NCBI GenBank assembly: GCA_012838385.1
Contig: DUPL01000026.1
Location: forward strand, 1 to 37,463
Reading direction: 5' to 3'
DNA length: 37,463 bases
DNA from: Clostridiaceae bacterium
GTDB lineage: Bacteria > Bacillota > Clostridia > UBA1212 > DUPL01
The notes under the pieces were generated by a model. That model made no database searches, was not told the DNA's origin, and was given only the letters and a program-made list of their open reading frames with translations. Shown here in pieces: positions 7,907-15,186 of this stretch (its first letter is position 1; each line of letters begins with the position of its first letter). A program made the translations under genes and the position numbers.

Positions 7907-9224
7907 ATTTTCTAACCTCCCTCAATATTGGAAGATATACTTCCTGGTCTCTTACAGGACAGCCGGCAAATCTTCCTGCACGCATGATTTTTGTACACAG
8001 ACTGCATGTAAGGCATATTTTATCTGAAAACATTCTGTTGTGATTTATTATGTCATTTGCAAAGTCCGGGTACGCAAGGGCAACTCTTCCCATGCCCATG
8101 ATATCCGTTTTGTTGTTTGCAATTTCATTGGCAGCAACATGAGGGGCGCACTGCCTGAACCAGCTGTAGCCGGTACCCACAACAATCATATCAGGATACT
8201 CCTGTTTTACTTTAGCCGAACCTTCGATAAGTCTGCCAAGGCCAACCAGTGGATGTTCAGGTGGGGTGTATCCTCCTGCATTGTAGGGCCTGTTGATATG
8301 GGGATTGTGGTAGGGGTTACCCATTGTAATGTTGATAACTTTCATTCCCATATCTTTAAGCATCCCAATTAGTTTGATAGGTTCGGTCAAATCCATCTTG
8401 TCGACATTGCCACCCCAGCCGGGATTGTTTTCAGTCTTTAGGTACGAATCGTAAAGATTAAGTCTTACAGTTAATATAAAGTTGTCGCCGCAGGCTTCCT
8501 TTACCTTCTTAAAAGAGGTCATAAGTAGTTTTACTCTGTTTTCAAAAGAACCTCCGTATTTGCCTTCTCTTTCGTAAGCAGAAAGAAGTTCCCCCAGGAG
8601 ATAGCCGTGACATGCTTTAATATCCACACCATCAAAGCCTGCCTCCTTTAGTAAAAGGGCTGTCTTTGCAAACATATCTGGCAGGGAATCAAGGTATTCA
8701 TCGGCTGCATATGTAAAGGCATCTTCAGGCAGGCCGGAGCTTTCCCTTAATTCCACATTGTCATAAGCGCATATGGGGGAAGCAGCTCCATTTGGTTTTG
8801 AGTATCTTCCTGAGTGTGTAAGCTGTGCTATCAATATCTGTTTTTTGCTGCTGACTTCACTGCGTGTCTTCCTTATTTCATCTACAAATGTCTTAAACAC
8901 TTCCTTGTTTTGTTCGGTTATGTATAACTGTCTTGGGTTTGCCCGCGACTCTTCACAGATTGCAATAGCTTCAAACCAAACAAGTCCTGCTCCGCCTCGT
9001 GCAAATCTTTTATACCTTCTCAAGGAAAACTCCGACGGTGAACCGTCGGTATGGCCGTCGCAGCCCTCCAAAGGGTGTATTGCCATGCGGTTTGGGGAGA
9101 TATAACCATCTCCCAAATCAACTTCTTCCTTGAGTATTGAAATGTCATCCTGATATCCCAAATCCAGGTTGAAATCTTTTATATAAGTCATAAGGCTGTC
9201 TTTGTCGTATTTAAATTTCTGCAA
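7899..9224 (-). CDS. NADH:flavin oxidoreductase / Old Yellow Enzyme family with 4Fe-4S motif
   Basis: The 441 residues form an OYE-type TIM barrel. IAQLTHSGRYSKP and FDGVDIKACHGYLLGELLSA match the FMN/substrate motifs, followed by YGGSFENRVKLL. A cysteine cluster C404-x2-C407-x2-C410-x11-C422 near the end matches the 4Fe-4S site of the 2,4-dienoyl-CoA reductase/trimethylamine dehydrogenase branch. The C-terminal FAD/NAD domain of those long enzymes is absent. These enzymes usually reduce C=C bonds conjugated to a carbonyl. The usual EIHxAHGYL has lysine for its first histidine (DIKACHGYL). The start is TTG with AGGAGG 7 bases upstream. It is second in the operon, 73 bases after the glycosidase. 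Confidence 0.9.
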   Translation of the reverse strand: MQKFKYDKDSLMTYIKDFNLDLGYQDDISILKEEVDLGDGYISPNRMAIHPLEGCDGHTDGSPSEFSLRRYKRFARGGAGLVWFEAIAICEESRANPRQLYITEQNKEVFKTFVDEIRKTRSEVSSKKQILIAQLTHSGRYSKPNGAASPICAYDNVELRESSGLPEDAFTYAADEYLDSLPDMFAKTALLLKEAGFDGVDIKACHGYLLGELLSAYEREGKYGGSFENRVKLLMTSFKKVKEACGDNFILTVRLNLYDSYLKTENNPGWGGNVDKMDLTEPIKLIGMLKDMGMKVINITMGNPYHNPHINRPYNAGGYTPPEHPLVGLGRLIEGSAKVKQEYPDMIVVGTGYSWFRQCAPHVAANEIANNKTDIMGMGRVALAYPDFANDIINHNRMFSDKICLTCSLCTKIMRAGRFAGCPVRDQEVYLPILREVRKYG

Positions 9225-9297
9225 TTAAAATCCTCCTAAAATTCTAATTCCCTTAAATACTACCACAACAGTTGGTGTATAAATAAGAATTATCATT

Positions 9298-10416
9298 TTA
9301 AAAATATGCATTATTGCCAAATACCTTTTTTATAGCCTCCAAATATCCATATCCATACAAATCATCCGGCTGCAGGTAGCTGGTTTCAGTCCATTCATTC
9401 CAGCTGTTAATGGTAATAAGTGGCGGCTGGTTTGGGTGATTGTCAGCATATTCCTTTGCCATTCTAAAGGCCTTCTCAACATTTTCGGGTGTGTTGTTTT
9501 TTACTATTCCCGGTCTGAATTCCTTAAACCTGGGATTGTTGTCCCAGCCAACGGATATGTGAGGGAAATATGGGATTTTGTACTTGGAAAGTGCCTCCCA
9601 TTCTTTTTCAACATCTTTAAGAATCTCGAGATAATCCCTGTCAATATTGGCAAAATGGACAAACTGATAGTGGCTCATGCTGTCGAACCCCAGCACTTCA
9701 ATTATTTCAGACGGTTTCATTGTCCTCTCTTCGTCCACTCCTGAAACATTCTTTACGTTCTGGGACCACATAGTAAGTTGAAGATGCAGACCCTTCAACC
9801 CTCTTTTTATGCATTCGTTTTTAAACCAGTCTAAAGCATTTCGCGTTTGCTCAAGACCACCAAGGCCTCTTATTAAGTTTTCTATGTCGTAAATCATGAA
9901 AACAGGTTTTTCATCAATTGTATAGTAGTTTGAACGCTTGAAGTATTTTTCGATGACTCTTGTTGCTATTGTTTCAAAAACGCTTCTTGATACAGCTCCG
10001 TCCCATATAATGTTGTAAAGATCATGAGACAGCCTTTTGTCCCACACATTGTTTACACTGTGGTTTGCCCACATTAAATAGAACTTCATTTTATGATTGT
10101 TTTTTGCCTTAAGAAAGCCGTCATTCAGGCAATTTTCCAAAAAAGGTCTGTTGTCATACCAATACCAGTCGTAGATGAATACATTGACACCATGGTCCAC
10201 TGCGCACTCAATCTGCATTTCCATCACATAAGGGTCCGCTTCGTTTACATAACCCCAGAGTGGTCTTCTTGGCCAGGTGTGACCTTCAAACCTCTTGTCT
10301 GCATCCCTTACGGACTGCCATTCTCCCATACCTTCAGGCCAGAACATTCTTGTCCTCGGTTCATCGCCTGTATATGCTGGCCAGATGTATGCGGCTATAT
10401 CATACTTTTTATCCAT
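9298..10416 (-). CDS. GH99-like / WbsX family glycosidase-like protein, cytoplasmic
   Basis: The 372 residues match the WbsX/glycoside hydrolase 99-like family: DIAAYIWPAYTGD at the start, WGYVNEADPYVMEMQI, GVNVFIYDWYWYD, KPVFMIYD and the signature SWNEWTETSYLQPD with E341 and E344. Related GH99 enzymes are endo-alpha-mannosidases, and WbsX members sit in polysaccharide loci, so it is probably a retaining glycosidase or transglycosylase. There is no signal peptide, so it acts in the cytoplasm on an imported glycan or glycoside. GGAG lies about 8 bases before the ATG. It is the first gene of the minus-strand operon, behind the promoter at 10465-10493. Substrate specificity is not readable. Confidence 0.85.
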   Translation of the reverse strand: MDKKYDIAAYIWPAYTGDEPRTRMFWPEGMGEWQSVRDADKRFEGHTWPRRPLWGYVNEADPYVMEMQIECAVDHGVNVFIYDWYWYDNRPFLENCLNDGFLKAKNNHKMKFYLMWANHSVNNVWDKRLSHDLYNIIWDGAVSRSVFETIATRVIEKYFKRSNYYTIDEKPVFMIYDIENLIRGLGGLEQTRNALDWFKNECIKRGLKGLHLQLTMWSQNVKNVSGVDEERTMKPSEIIEVLGFDSMSHYQFVHFANIDRDYLEILKDVEKEWEALSKYKIPYFPHISVGWDNNPRFKEFRPGIVKNNTPENVEKAFRMAKEYADNHPNQPPLITINSWNEWTETSYLQPDDLYGYGYLEAIKKVFGNNAYF

Positions 10417-10464
10417 TTTATCAGCTCCATATTGTATATTTTATCATGTTTACACTAATTATAG

Positions 10465-10493
10465 ATTATATACAACAGGGTGGACAGTTTCAA
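10465..10493 (-). promoter_or_regulatory. Sigma-A promoter of the glycosidase-flavoenzyme operon
   Basis: On the minus strand TTGAAA (plus positions 10488-10493) and TATAAT (10465-10470) are separated by exactly 17 bases. Transcription would start near 10458, about 42 bases before the GH99-like ATG. The left arm of an inverted repeat (10481-10487) lies within the spacer. Confidence 0.8.
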
Positions 10494-10514
10494 TATCTAA
10501 TATCAGTCTGTCCA
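10481..10514. promoter_or_regulatory. Inverted repeat TGGACAG-N20-CTGTCCA between divergent promoters
   Basis: Perfect 7-bp arms at 10481-10487 and 10508-10514 bracket the minus-strand -35 box and end 10 bases before the -35 box of the plus-strand prs promoter. Two ATATC copies lie inside. Position and symmetry suggest an operator, possibly for the AraC-type regulator, but AraC proteins often use direct repeats, so the partner is uncertain. Confidence 0.5.
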
Positions 10515-10524
10515 TATGTTGTGC

Positions 10525-10553
10525 TTGAATAAAGATGAATATAATGCTACAAT
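10525..10553 (+). promoter_or_regulatory. Promoter of the PRPP synthetase gene
   Basis: TTGAAT (10525-10530) and TACAAT (10548-10553) are 17 bases apart, and the -10 box carries the extended TGC element (10545-10547). Transcription would start near 10560, leaving a leader of about 90 bases. Confidence 0.65.
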
Positions 10554-10648
10554 TGAATTGAGCGGAGTATTTGAAAATGTCCGGTTTTTGTAGTAAATGA
10601 ATTCTTTATTGTAATAATCAACAGCAGATTTTTGGAGGTAGTATTCAA

Positions 10649-11809
10649 ATGAATCGTAAAAGAGCACCTTTTTCATCGCACTCATTCCCTGTAGGTCCCC
10701 TAGGATTGATAGGTATGGAGAGCTGCCAGGATCTGGCCCAGAAAGTTGACGAATGGTTAATCGCGATGAGGGAGGAGGAAACTCAACAAAAAGCATCTTC
10801 GTTTCTAATTAAGAACAGATGCCCGAGATTCGGAAACGGAGAAGCAAAGGGTATAATTGATGAATCAATCAGGGGCAAGGACCTGTATATTTTGATAGAC
10901 GTGGGTAACTATGGCTGCACATACAATATAATGGGCAGGGAAAATGTGAAGTCGCCCGACGATCACTTTATGGATCTGAAAAGAATAATCTCTGCAATTG
11001 GAGGCAAGGGAAAGAGGATAAATATAATTATGCCTTTTCTGTACGGTGGAAGACAGCACAGGAGGGTAATTAGAGAATCTCTTGACTGTGCGCTGGCACT
11101 GCATGAACTTCAGAATCTTGGCATAAGCAATATTATCACATTCGATGCTCATGACTCAAGAGTCCAAAATTCCATACCAAATATCAGCTTTGAGAATATT
11201 CTCCCATATTACCAGTTCACCAAAGCCCTGCTTATAGCGGAGCCCGACATAAAGATAGACAAGGAGAACTTGATGATAGTGAGCCCTGACGAAGGCGGAA
11301 TCCACAGGAATCTATACTATTCATCAATATTTGGAATCAACCTGGGTATCTTCATCAAGAGAAGAGATTACTCCACGATGGTTAACGGCAGGAATCCAAT
11401 AGTTGCTCATGAATTTATTGGCGATGATGTTGAAGGCAAGGATATTTTGGTTGTGGACGACATGATTTCATCGGGAGATTCATTGCTTGATATTGCTTAC
11501 GAACTCAAGAGAAGAAAAGCTAGAAAGATTTACTGCGCAGTTACTTATGCACTGTTTACCGACGGAATAGACTTGTTCAACAAGGCTTATGAGGATGGAG
11601 CATTAAACAGAGTATTTGCAACCAACCTGACATACAGAAGGCCAGAGCTTAAAGATGCTGAATGGTTTGTTGAGGTTGACATGTCAAAATATATTGCAAA
11701 ACTGATTGATGCACTTAATTATGACGAGTCTCTGGGTGTGCTTGTTAATCCTGCACAGAGGATTATAAGTCTTTTGGAGAAGCATTCAAACGGAGAACCC
11801 ATTGTTTAG
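10649..11809 (+). CDS. Divergent ribose-phosphate pyrophosphokinase (PRPP synthetase)
   Basis: At 386 residues it is about 70 longer than a standard Prs (about 315). It keeps the two phosphoribosyltransferase-type halves. PFLYGGRQHRRVIRES corresponds to the RQDRK flexible loop, ITFDAHDSRVQNSIP to the divalent-cation DxHxxQ region, IVSPDEGGIHRNLYYS to the SPDxGG motif, and VVDDMISSGDSLLD to the PRPP-binding loop. The first 60 residues are an extra N-terminal segment. It probably makes PRPP from ribose 5-phosphate and ATP. The changed signature (SRVQNSIP in place of QIQGFF) marks a separate branch, so it may be a paralogue of the main prs. GGAGG at 10634-10638 supports the ATG. Confidence 0.8.
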   Translation: MNRKRAPFSSHSFPVGPLGLIGMESCQDLAQKVDEWLIAMREEETQQKASSFLIKNRCPRFGNGEAKGIIDESIRGKDLYILIDVGNYGCTYNIMGRENVKSPDDHFMDLKRIISAIGGKGKRINIIMPFLYGGRQHRRVIRESLDCALALHELQNLGISNIITFDAHDSRVQNSIPNISFENILPYYQFTKALLIAEPDIKIDKENLMIVSPDEGGIHRNLYYSSIFGINLGIFIKRRDYSTMVNGRNPIVAHEFIGDDVEGKDILVVDDMISSGDSLLDIAYELKRRKARKIYCAVTYALFTDGIDLFNKAYEDGALNRVFATNLTYRRPELKDAEWFVEVDMSKYIAKLIDALNYDESLGVLVNPAQRIISLLEKHSNGEPIV

Positions 11810-12450
11810 TATATTAATTCATCCAAAATTATTTTACGTGGGTTTGTGATGAAAAGGCTTTCAGCCACTTCAATACCGAAGTTTTCCTCTACAACCTGAT
11901 AAGCTTTGGCAATATCCAAACCTCCCACAAAGGAAACAAGGCCGTCTTTGATCATTTCAAAGGCGGTTTTTTTAGCTTTTTTGCCATTTCTTCCGGTGAT
12001 GTCTTCCGCATTGAGCATATTCAGCATACCAAAAGGAGTATTGTCTTTAACACATTTATCATTTTTCAGGTTGTGAAGTTGCACCAGAACAATGCCAAAC
12101 CTGCCCATCTCGGAAATGAGTTCCTGGAGATAGGAAGGTTTTTTGTGCAGCTGAACAAGCAGATACCGAGAAGACGCAAGGGTATACTCCCTGTCAAGAA
12201 TCTTCTTTAGTACATCTGGTGCATCCGGTATGAAGAAATCGCAGTTTAAAAGATACCCTGGAAGAATTCTTGTATCTAGTTCCTGACTCTCTGCAAATTC
12301 TGCAAGGATAAGAATATTGTCTTCAATATCGTCACTTTTCCCATAAGTATATTCCTGCGTTGCAATTACATGGGAGCACACAAGCTGCTTCTTCAATTCC
12401 CTATAAATCCTTGCCCTGCTTCCTTTAAACGGGCAGTACAGGTTAATCAT
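11806..12450 (-). CDS. CpsB/CapC-family (PHP phosphatase-like) protein lacking metal ligands
   Basis: The product is about 214 residues. Its C-terminal half aligns by eye with the tyrosine phosphatases CpsB/CapC/YwqE: a DILEKL-like segment (VLKKILD), SRYLLVQLH for the TKYALIEF strand, GRFGIVLVQLH for MLGITPVIAHIER, DITGRNGKKAKK, DGLVSFVGGLD and AYQVVEENFG. The metal ligands are gone: the N-terminal HSHILPGIDDG block is missing, VIATPH reads VIATQE (28-33), the HPER His is replaced, and the SDAH motif reads VGGLD (175-179). It is probably not a phosphatase and may be a regulatory remnant. The ATG at 12450 has GAGGTG 6 bases upstream. It overlaps the convergent prs stop by 4 bases. Confidence 0.65.
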   Translation of the reverse strand: MINLYCPFKGSRARIYRELKKQLVCSHVIATQEYTYGKSDDIEDNILILAEFAESQELDTRILPGYLLNCDFFIPDAPDVLKKILDREYTLASSRYLLVQLHKKPSYLQELISEMGRFGIVLVQLHNLKNDKCVKDNTPFGMLNMLNAEDITGRNGKKAKKTAFEMIKDGLVSFVGGLDIAKAYQVVEENFGIEVAESLFITNPRKIILDELIY

Positions 12451-12464
12451 ATGCTTCACCTCTT

Positions 12465-12493
12465 GAAAAAACAGCCCACTTTACGTGGACTGT
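12465..12493 (-). terminator. Rho-independent terminator after the HAD gene
   Basis: On the minus strand ACAGTCCAC (plus 12485-12493) pairs with GTGGGCTGT (12471-12479) through a GTAAA loop, giving nine pairs with one G-U, followed by T5 (12466-12470). It closes the araB-HAD transcript and lies just before the ribosome binding site of the CapC-like gene, so expression of that gene depends on read-through or another promoter. Confidence 0.85.
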
Positions 12494-12497
12494 ACTT

Positions 12498-13310
12498 CTA
12501 CTCTTTAATAATTTCATAAACATCTTTTATACTGTCAAACACATAATCCGGCTTTACATCCGATGTCTCCAGCAGTTCTTTTGTGGTTTCACCGGTAAGA
12601 ACACAAATTGACATTACTCCTGCGTTTATGGCGCACAGAACATCTGTATTCAAACGGTCGCCAATAACTGCAATTTCATCCTTGCTGCAGTTTTCCTTCT
12701 CCATAACCATTTCAATAATCAATGGATTGGGTTTTCCAGCTATCATGGAAGGTCTTCTGCCTGTGGCAGCAGCTATCAATTCCATGAAAGCACCTGCATC
12801 TGGTATTGAGCGCCCAACACCTACAGGGCATACCATGTCCGGGTGGGTTGCTACATAAGCCACACCATCATTTATATAATCGCAGGCTATTCTAAGTTTT
12901 TCATATGTCAGGGTGGTGTCAAATCCCATAACCACATAATCTGGTCTTTTGTCTTCTTCGGTATAGTAATCCTTTACAAGTTCAAAACCGCTTTCCACAA
13001 TGTAGTTTTCAAGAGAAGGAGTACCAAGCAAAAAGATTTTCGCTCCCTCTTTTTCTTTCTTCAAATTGTGCACAAGTGCATTTGCAGATGTGCAAAAGTC
13101 GTCTTCAGTAGTTTCAATGTTCAAAGACTGAAGTTTTTCGATGTACTGTGCTACAGCTTTTGATGAGTTGTTGGTTATATAAATAGCTCTTTTGTTTTGT
13201 TTTTCAAGTTCATTTAAAAAATCCATAGTTCCGTCAATCAATGTTGTATCAAGATATATTGTCCCGTCCATATCAAGTAAAAAGTACTTTATGTTTTTGA
13301 TCTTGTGCAT
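12498..13310 (-). CDS. HAD-IIA family (NagD/AraL-like) phosphatase
   Basis: The 270 residues show all HAD-IIA landmarks: motif I LLDMDGTIYLD with the nucleophile Asp near residue 13, motif II YITNNSSK, the cap-domain segment GFDTTLTYEKLR, the Lys region AGKPNP and motif IV AVIGDRLNTDVLCAINAG. Members dephosphorylate sugar phosphates and related small phosphomonoesters in the cytoplasm. It starts 4 bases after araB stops. In B. subtilis araL is a HAD-IIA sugar phosphatase in the arabinose operon, so a role in limiting sugar-phosphate build-up is plausible here. Confidence 0.92.
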   Translation of the reverse strand: MHKIKNIKYFLLDMDGTIYLDTTLIDGTMDFLNELEKQNKRAIYITNNSSKAVAQYIEKLQSLNIETTEDDFCTSANALVHNLKKEKEGAKIFLLGTPSLENYIVESGFELVKDYYTEEDKRPDYVVMGFDTTLTYEKLRIACDYINDGVAYVATHPDMVCPVGVGRSIPDAGAFMELIAAATGRRPSMIAGKPNPLIIEMVMEKENCSKDEIAVIGDRLNTDVLCAINAGVMSICVLTGETTKELLETSDVKPDYVFDSIKDVYEIIKE

Positions 13311-13314
13311 TTTA

Positions 13315-14979
13315 TCAGTTTATCTCCTTTGCAATATTTTTTAGTCTTTTCATTACATCGTTGCCGCCTCTTCCAAAGTAGTCATGCAGCAATTTATACT
13401 CTTCATACAGTTTTGTGTATGTTTTTGCGTTTTCAGGATTTGGTTTGTATACAAAGTCATCAACTTTGCCCATGTTTCCAATCGCTTCATAAACGTCATC
13501 ATAGCCGCCTAGCTTGCTGCCTGCCGCTACAGATGCATATATAGCAGAGCCTAAAGCCGAGGCATACGATGTATGCACAACGGATATGGGCATGTTCGTC
13601 ACATCCGACAAAATCTGCATAATTAAAGGATCCTTCTTGGCAATTCCTCCAGCAGCCACAATTTCAGTTATTGGTATGCCGCTTATCTTGAAGTTGTCAA
13701 TTATTGTTTTTGTTCCAAAGGCGGTGGCTTCTATCAAAGCCCTGTAAACTTCCTCTGGTTTTGTTCTCAATGTCATTCCAACTACAAGACCGGACAAGTC
13801 AGCATCTACAAGAACGCTTCTGTTTCCATTCCACCAGTCAAGGGCTACAAGACCGCTTTCCCCTGCTTTCAATAGAGATGCTTTCTGTCTCATGTATGCA
13901 TAAATGTCCATTCCATGATTTTTGGCTTCTTCATAATATTTATATGGTACATTGTTTTCTATGAACCAGGCGAAGTGGTCTCCGCCGCCGCATTGACCAG
14001 CTTCATAACCGTAAAAGCCTGGAAGTATCCCGTCCTCCACAACACCACAGATGCCTGGGATGGGCATTTCATCAGAATGGAGCACTTTATGTACATAGGA
14101 TGTTCCGAGTATCAGAAGCATTTTGCCGGGACCTGTGATTCTTGCCGCAGGTAGACACGCATGACCATCAATGTTTGCCATGGACACAGGTGTACCAACA
14201 TTTAAGGTTGTCAATTTTGCTCCTCTTTCAGTCAGGGTTCCTGCTCTGGTATATGAAGGGTATACTGGAAGACCAAGCTTGGTTTCATAGATATTCTCAA
14301 GTCTAGGGTCAAGCTGTTTTAAAAACTCCTTGCTTGGATAGCCTTCTCTTTTGTTCCACAGACCTTTGTAACCTGCGCAGCATGCATTGACTTTTGCATC
14401 TTCGCACATAAGCCAGGTAAGCCAGTCTCCTGCCTCTATAAAATAGTCCATTTTCTCAAAAATCTCCGGAGCTTCATCCATTACTTCCATAAGCTTTGGA
14501 AGAGCCCATTCAGACGAGATTTTTCCACCATAACGAATAAGCCAATTTTCGTCTCTCTCATTGGCAAGATCGTTTATCCTGTTGGCTTTGTCCTGGGCTG
14601 CATGGTGTTTCCACAGCTTTACATAGCTGTGTTCGTTGGACATGAATTCCGCCAGAAAGCAAAGTGGCGTGCCGTCTTTGAAAACGGGAAGAATCGTGCA
14701 GGCTGTAAAGTCAATACCTATACCGATGACATCATCTTTTGATACTTCTCCAATTTTTAGAACCCTGGGTACAACTCTTGCTAATGCATCCAGATAGTCT
14801 TGGGGATGTTGAAGTGCCCAGTCTATGTCCAGCTTTTTTCCGTTTGGAAGCTTTTCATCCATGACGCCGTGTGGATACTTGTACTCACAGCTGGCTATTT
14901 CTTCTCCAGTCTTTGCATGTACCAGCAAAGCTCTTGCAGACAATGTACCGAAATCTATACCAATAACATACTTTGCCAT
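13315..14979 (-). CDS. araB: Ribulokinase (L-ribulokinase, AraB)
   Basis: The 554 residues resemble B. subtilis AraB closely along the whole length: GIDFGTLSARALLVH, DWALQHPQDYLDAL, GIDFTACTILPV, YVKLWKHHAAQ, RYGGKISSEWALPK, LDWWNGNRSVLVDADLSG, AAGGIAKKDP and YAEYK-like EEYKLLHDYFG near the end. FGGY kinases phosphorylate L-ribulose to L-ribulose 5-phosphate with ATP. It is the first gene of a minus-strand unit with the HAD phosphatase. The promoter lies at 15016-15044 and a 16-bp palindrome (15001-15016) sits over the start site. The partners araA and araD are not in the window. Confidence 0.95.
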   Translation of the reverse strand: MAKYVIGIDFGTLSARALLVHAKTGEEIASCEYKYPHGVMDEKLPNGKKLDIDWALQHPQDYLDALARVVPRVLKIGEVSKDDVIGIGIDFTACTILPVFKDGTPLCFLAEFMSNEHSYVKLWKHHAAQDKANRINDLANERDENWLIRYGGKISSEWALPKLMEVMDEAPEIFEKMDYFIEAGDWLTWLMCEDAKVNACCAGYKGLWNKREGYPSKEFLKQLDPRLENIYETKLGLPVYPSYTRAGTLTERGAKLTTLNVGTPVSMANIDGHACLPAARITGPGKMLLILGTSYVHKVLHSDEMPIPGICGVVEDGILPGFYGYEAGQCGGGDHFAWFIENNVPYKYYEEAKNHGMDIYAYMRQKASLLKAGESGLVALDWWNGNRSVLVDADLSGLVVGMTLRTKPEEVYRALIEATAFGTKTIIDNFKISGIPITEIVAAGGIAKKDPLIMQILSDVTNMPISVVHTSYASALGSAIYASVAAGSKLGGYDDVYEAIGNMGKVDDFVYKPNPENAKTYTKLYEEYKLLHDYFGRGGNDVMKRLKNIAKEIN

Positions 14980-15000
14980 AATATTATCCTTTCTTTAAAT

Positions 15001-15016
15001 TGATAATACATTATCA
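15001..15016. promoter_or_regulatory. Operator-like palindrome TGATAAT-AC-ATTATCA before araB
   Basis: Perfect 7-bp arms with a 2-base centre lie between the -10 box of the araB promoter and the araB ATG, covering the predicted start of transcription. That is a standard site for a repressor. It does not match the AraR box of B. subtilis. The repressor is not encoded beside it. Confidence 0.6.
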
Positions 15017-15044
15017 TTGTACACTAAAATACAATTTATTTAAA
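15016..15044 (-). promoter_or_regulatory. Promoter of araB-HAD
   Basis: On the minus strand TTTAAA (plus 15039-15044) and TACAAT (15016-15021) are separated by 17 bases, with TG directly before the -10 box. The start would be near 15009, inside the palindrome. Confidence 0.55.
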
Positions 15045-15073
15045 TAGCTTGGATGAACTTGTTAACATAGAAG

Positions 15074-15086
15074 GCCATTGAATGGC
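15074..15086. promoter_or_regulatory. Palindrome GCCATT-G-AATGGC upstream of the GH20 gene
   Basis: A perfect 13-bp palindrome sits 37 bases before the GH20 -35 box and just before a terminator hairpin. It could be an operator or an RNA hairpin in a leader. The role is inferred. Confidence 0.35.
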
Positions 15087-15088
15087 AG

Positions 15089-15122
15089 AGCAGGCTCAAA
15101 GGAGTTTGCTTTTTATTTTTTC
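15089..15122 (+). terminator. Terminator-like hairpin upstream of the GH20 promoter
   Basis: AGCAGGCTC (15089-15097) pairs with GAGTTTGCT (15102-15110) as nine pairs including two G-U, around an AAAG loop, followed by TTTTATTTTTT. No plus-strand gene lies just upstream, so it either blocks stray transcription or acts as an attenuator for a weak upstream start (TTGTAC 15017-15022, TTAAAT 15040-15045). Confidence 0.55.
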
Positions 15123-15151
15123 TTGACATAATTTTATGTTCGCTATATAAA
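15123..15151 (+). promoter_or_regulatory. Sigma-A promoter of the GH20 gene
   Basis: TTGACA (15123-15128) and TATAAA (15146-15151) are 17 bases apart. The start near 15158 rules out an ATG at 15157 and supports the ATG at 15187. Confidence 0.75.
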
Positions 15152-15186
15152 TTAGTATGAGCATTATGAAAGAGTGGTGTAAATCT

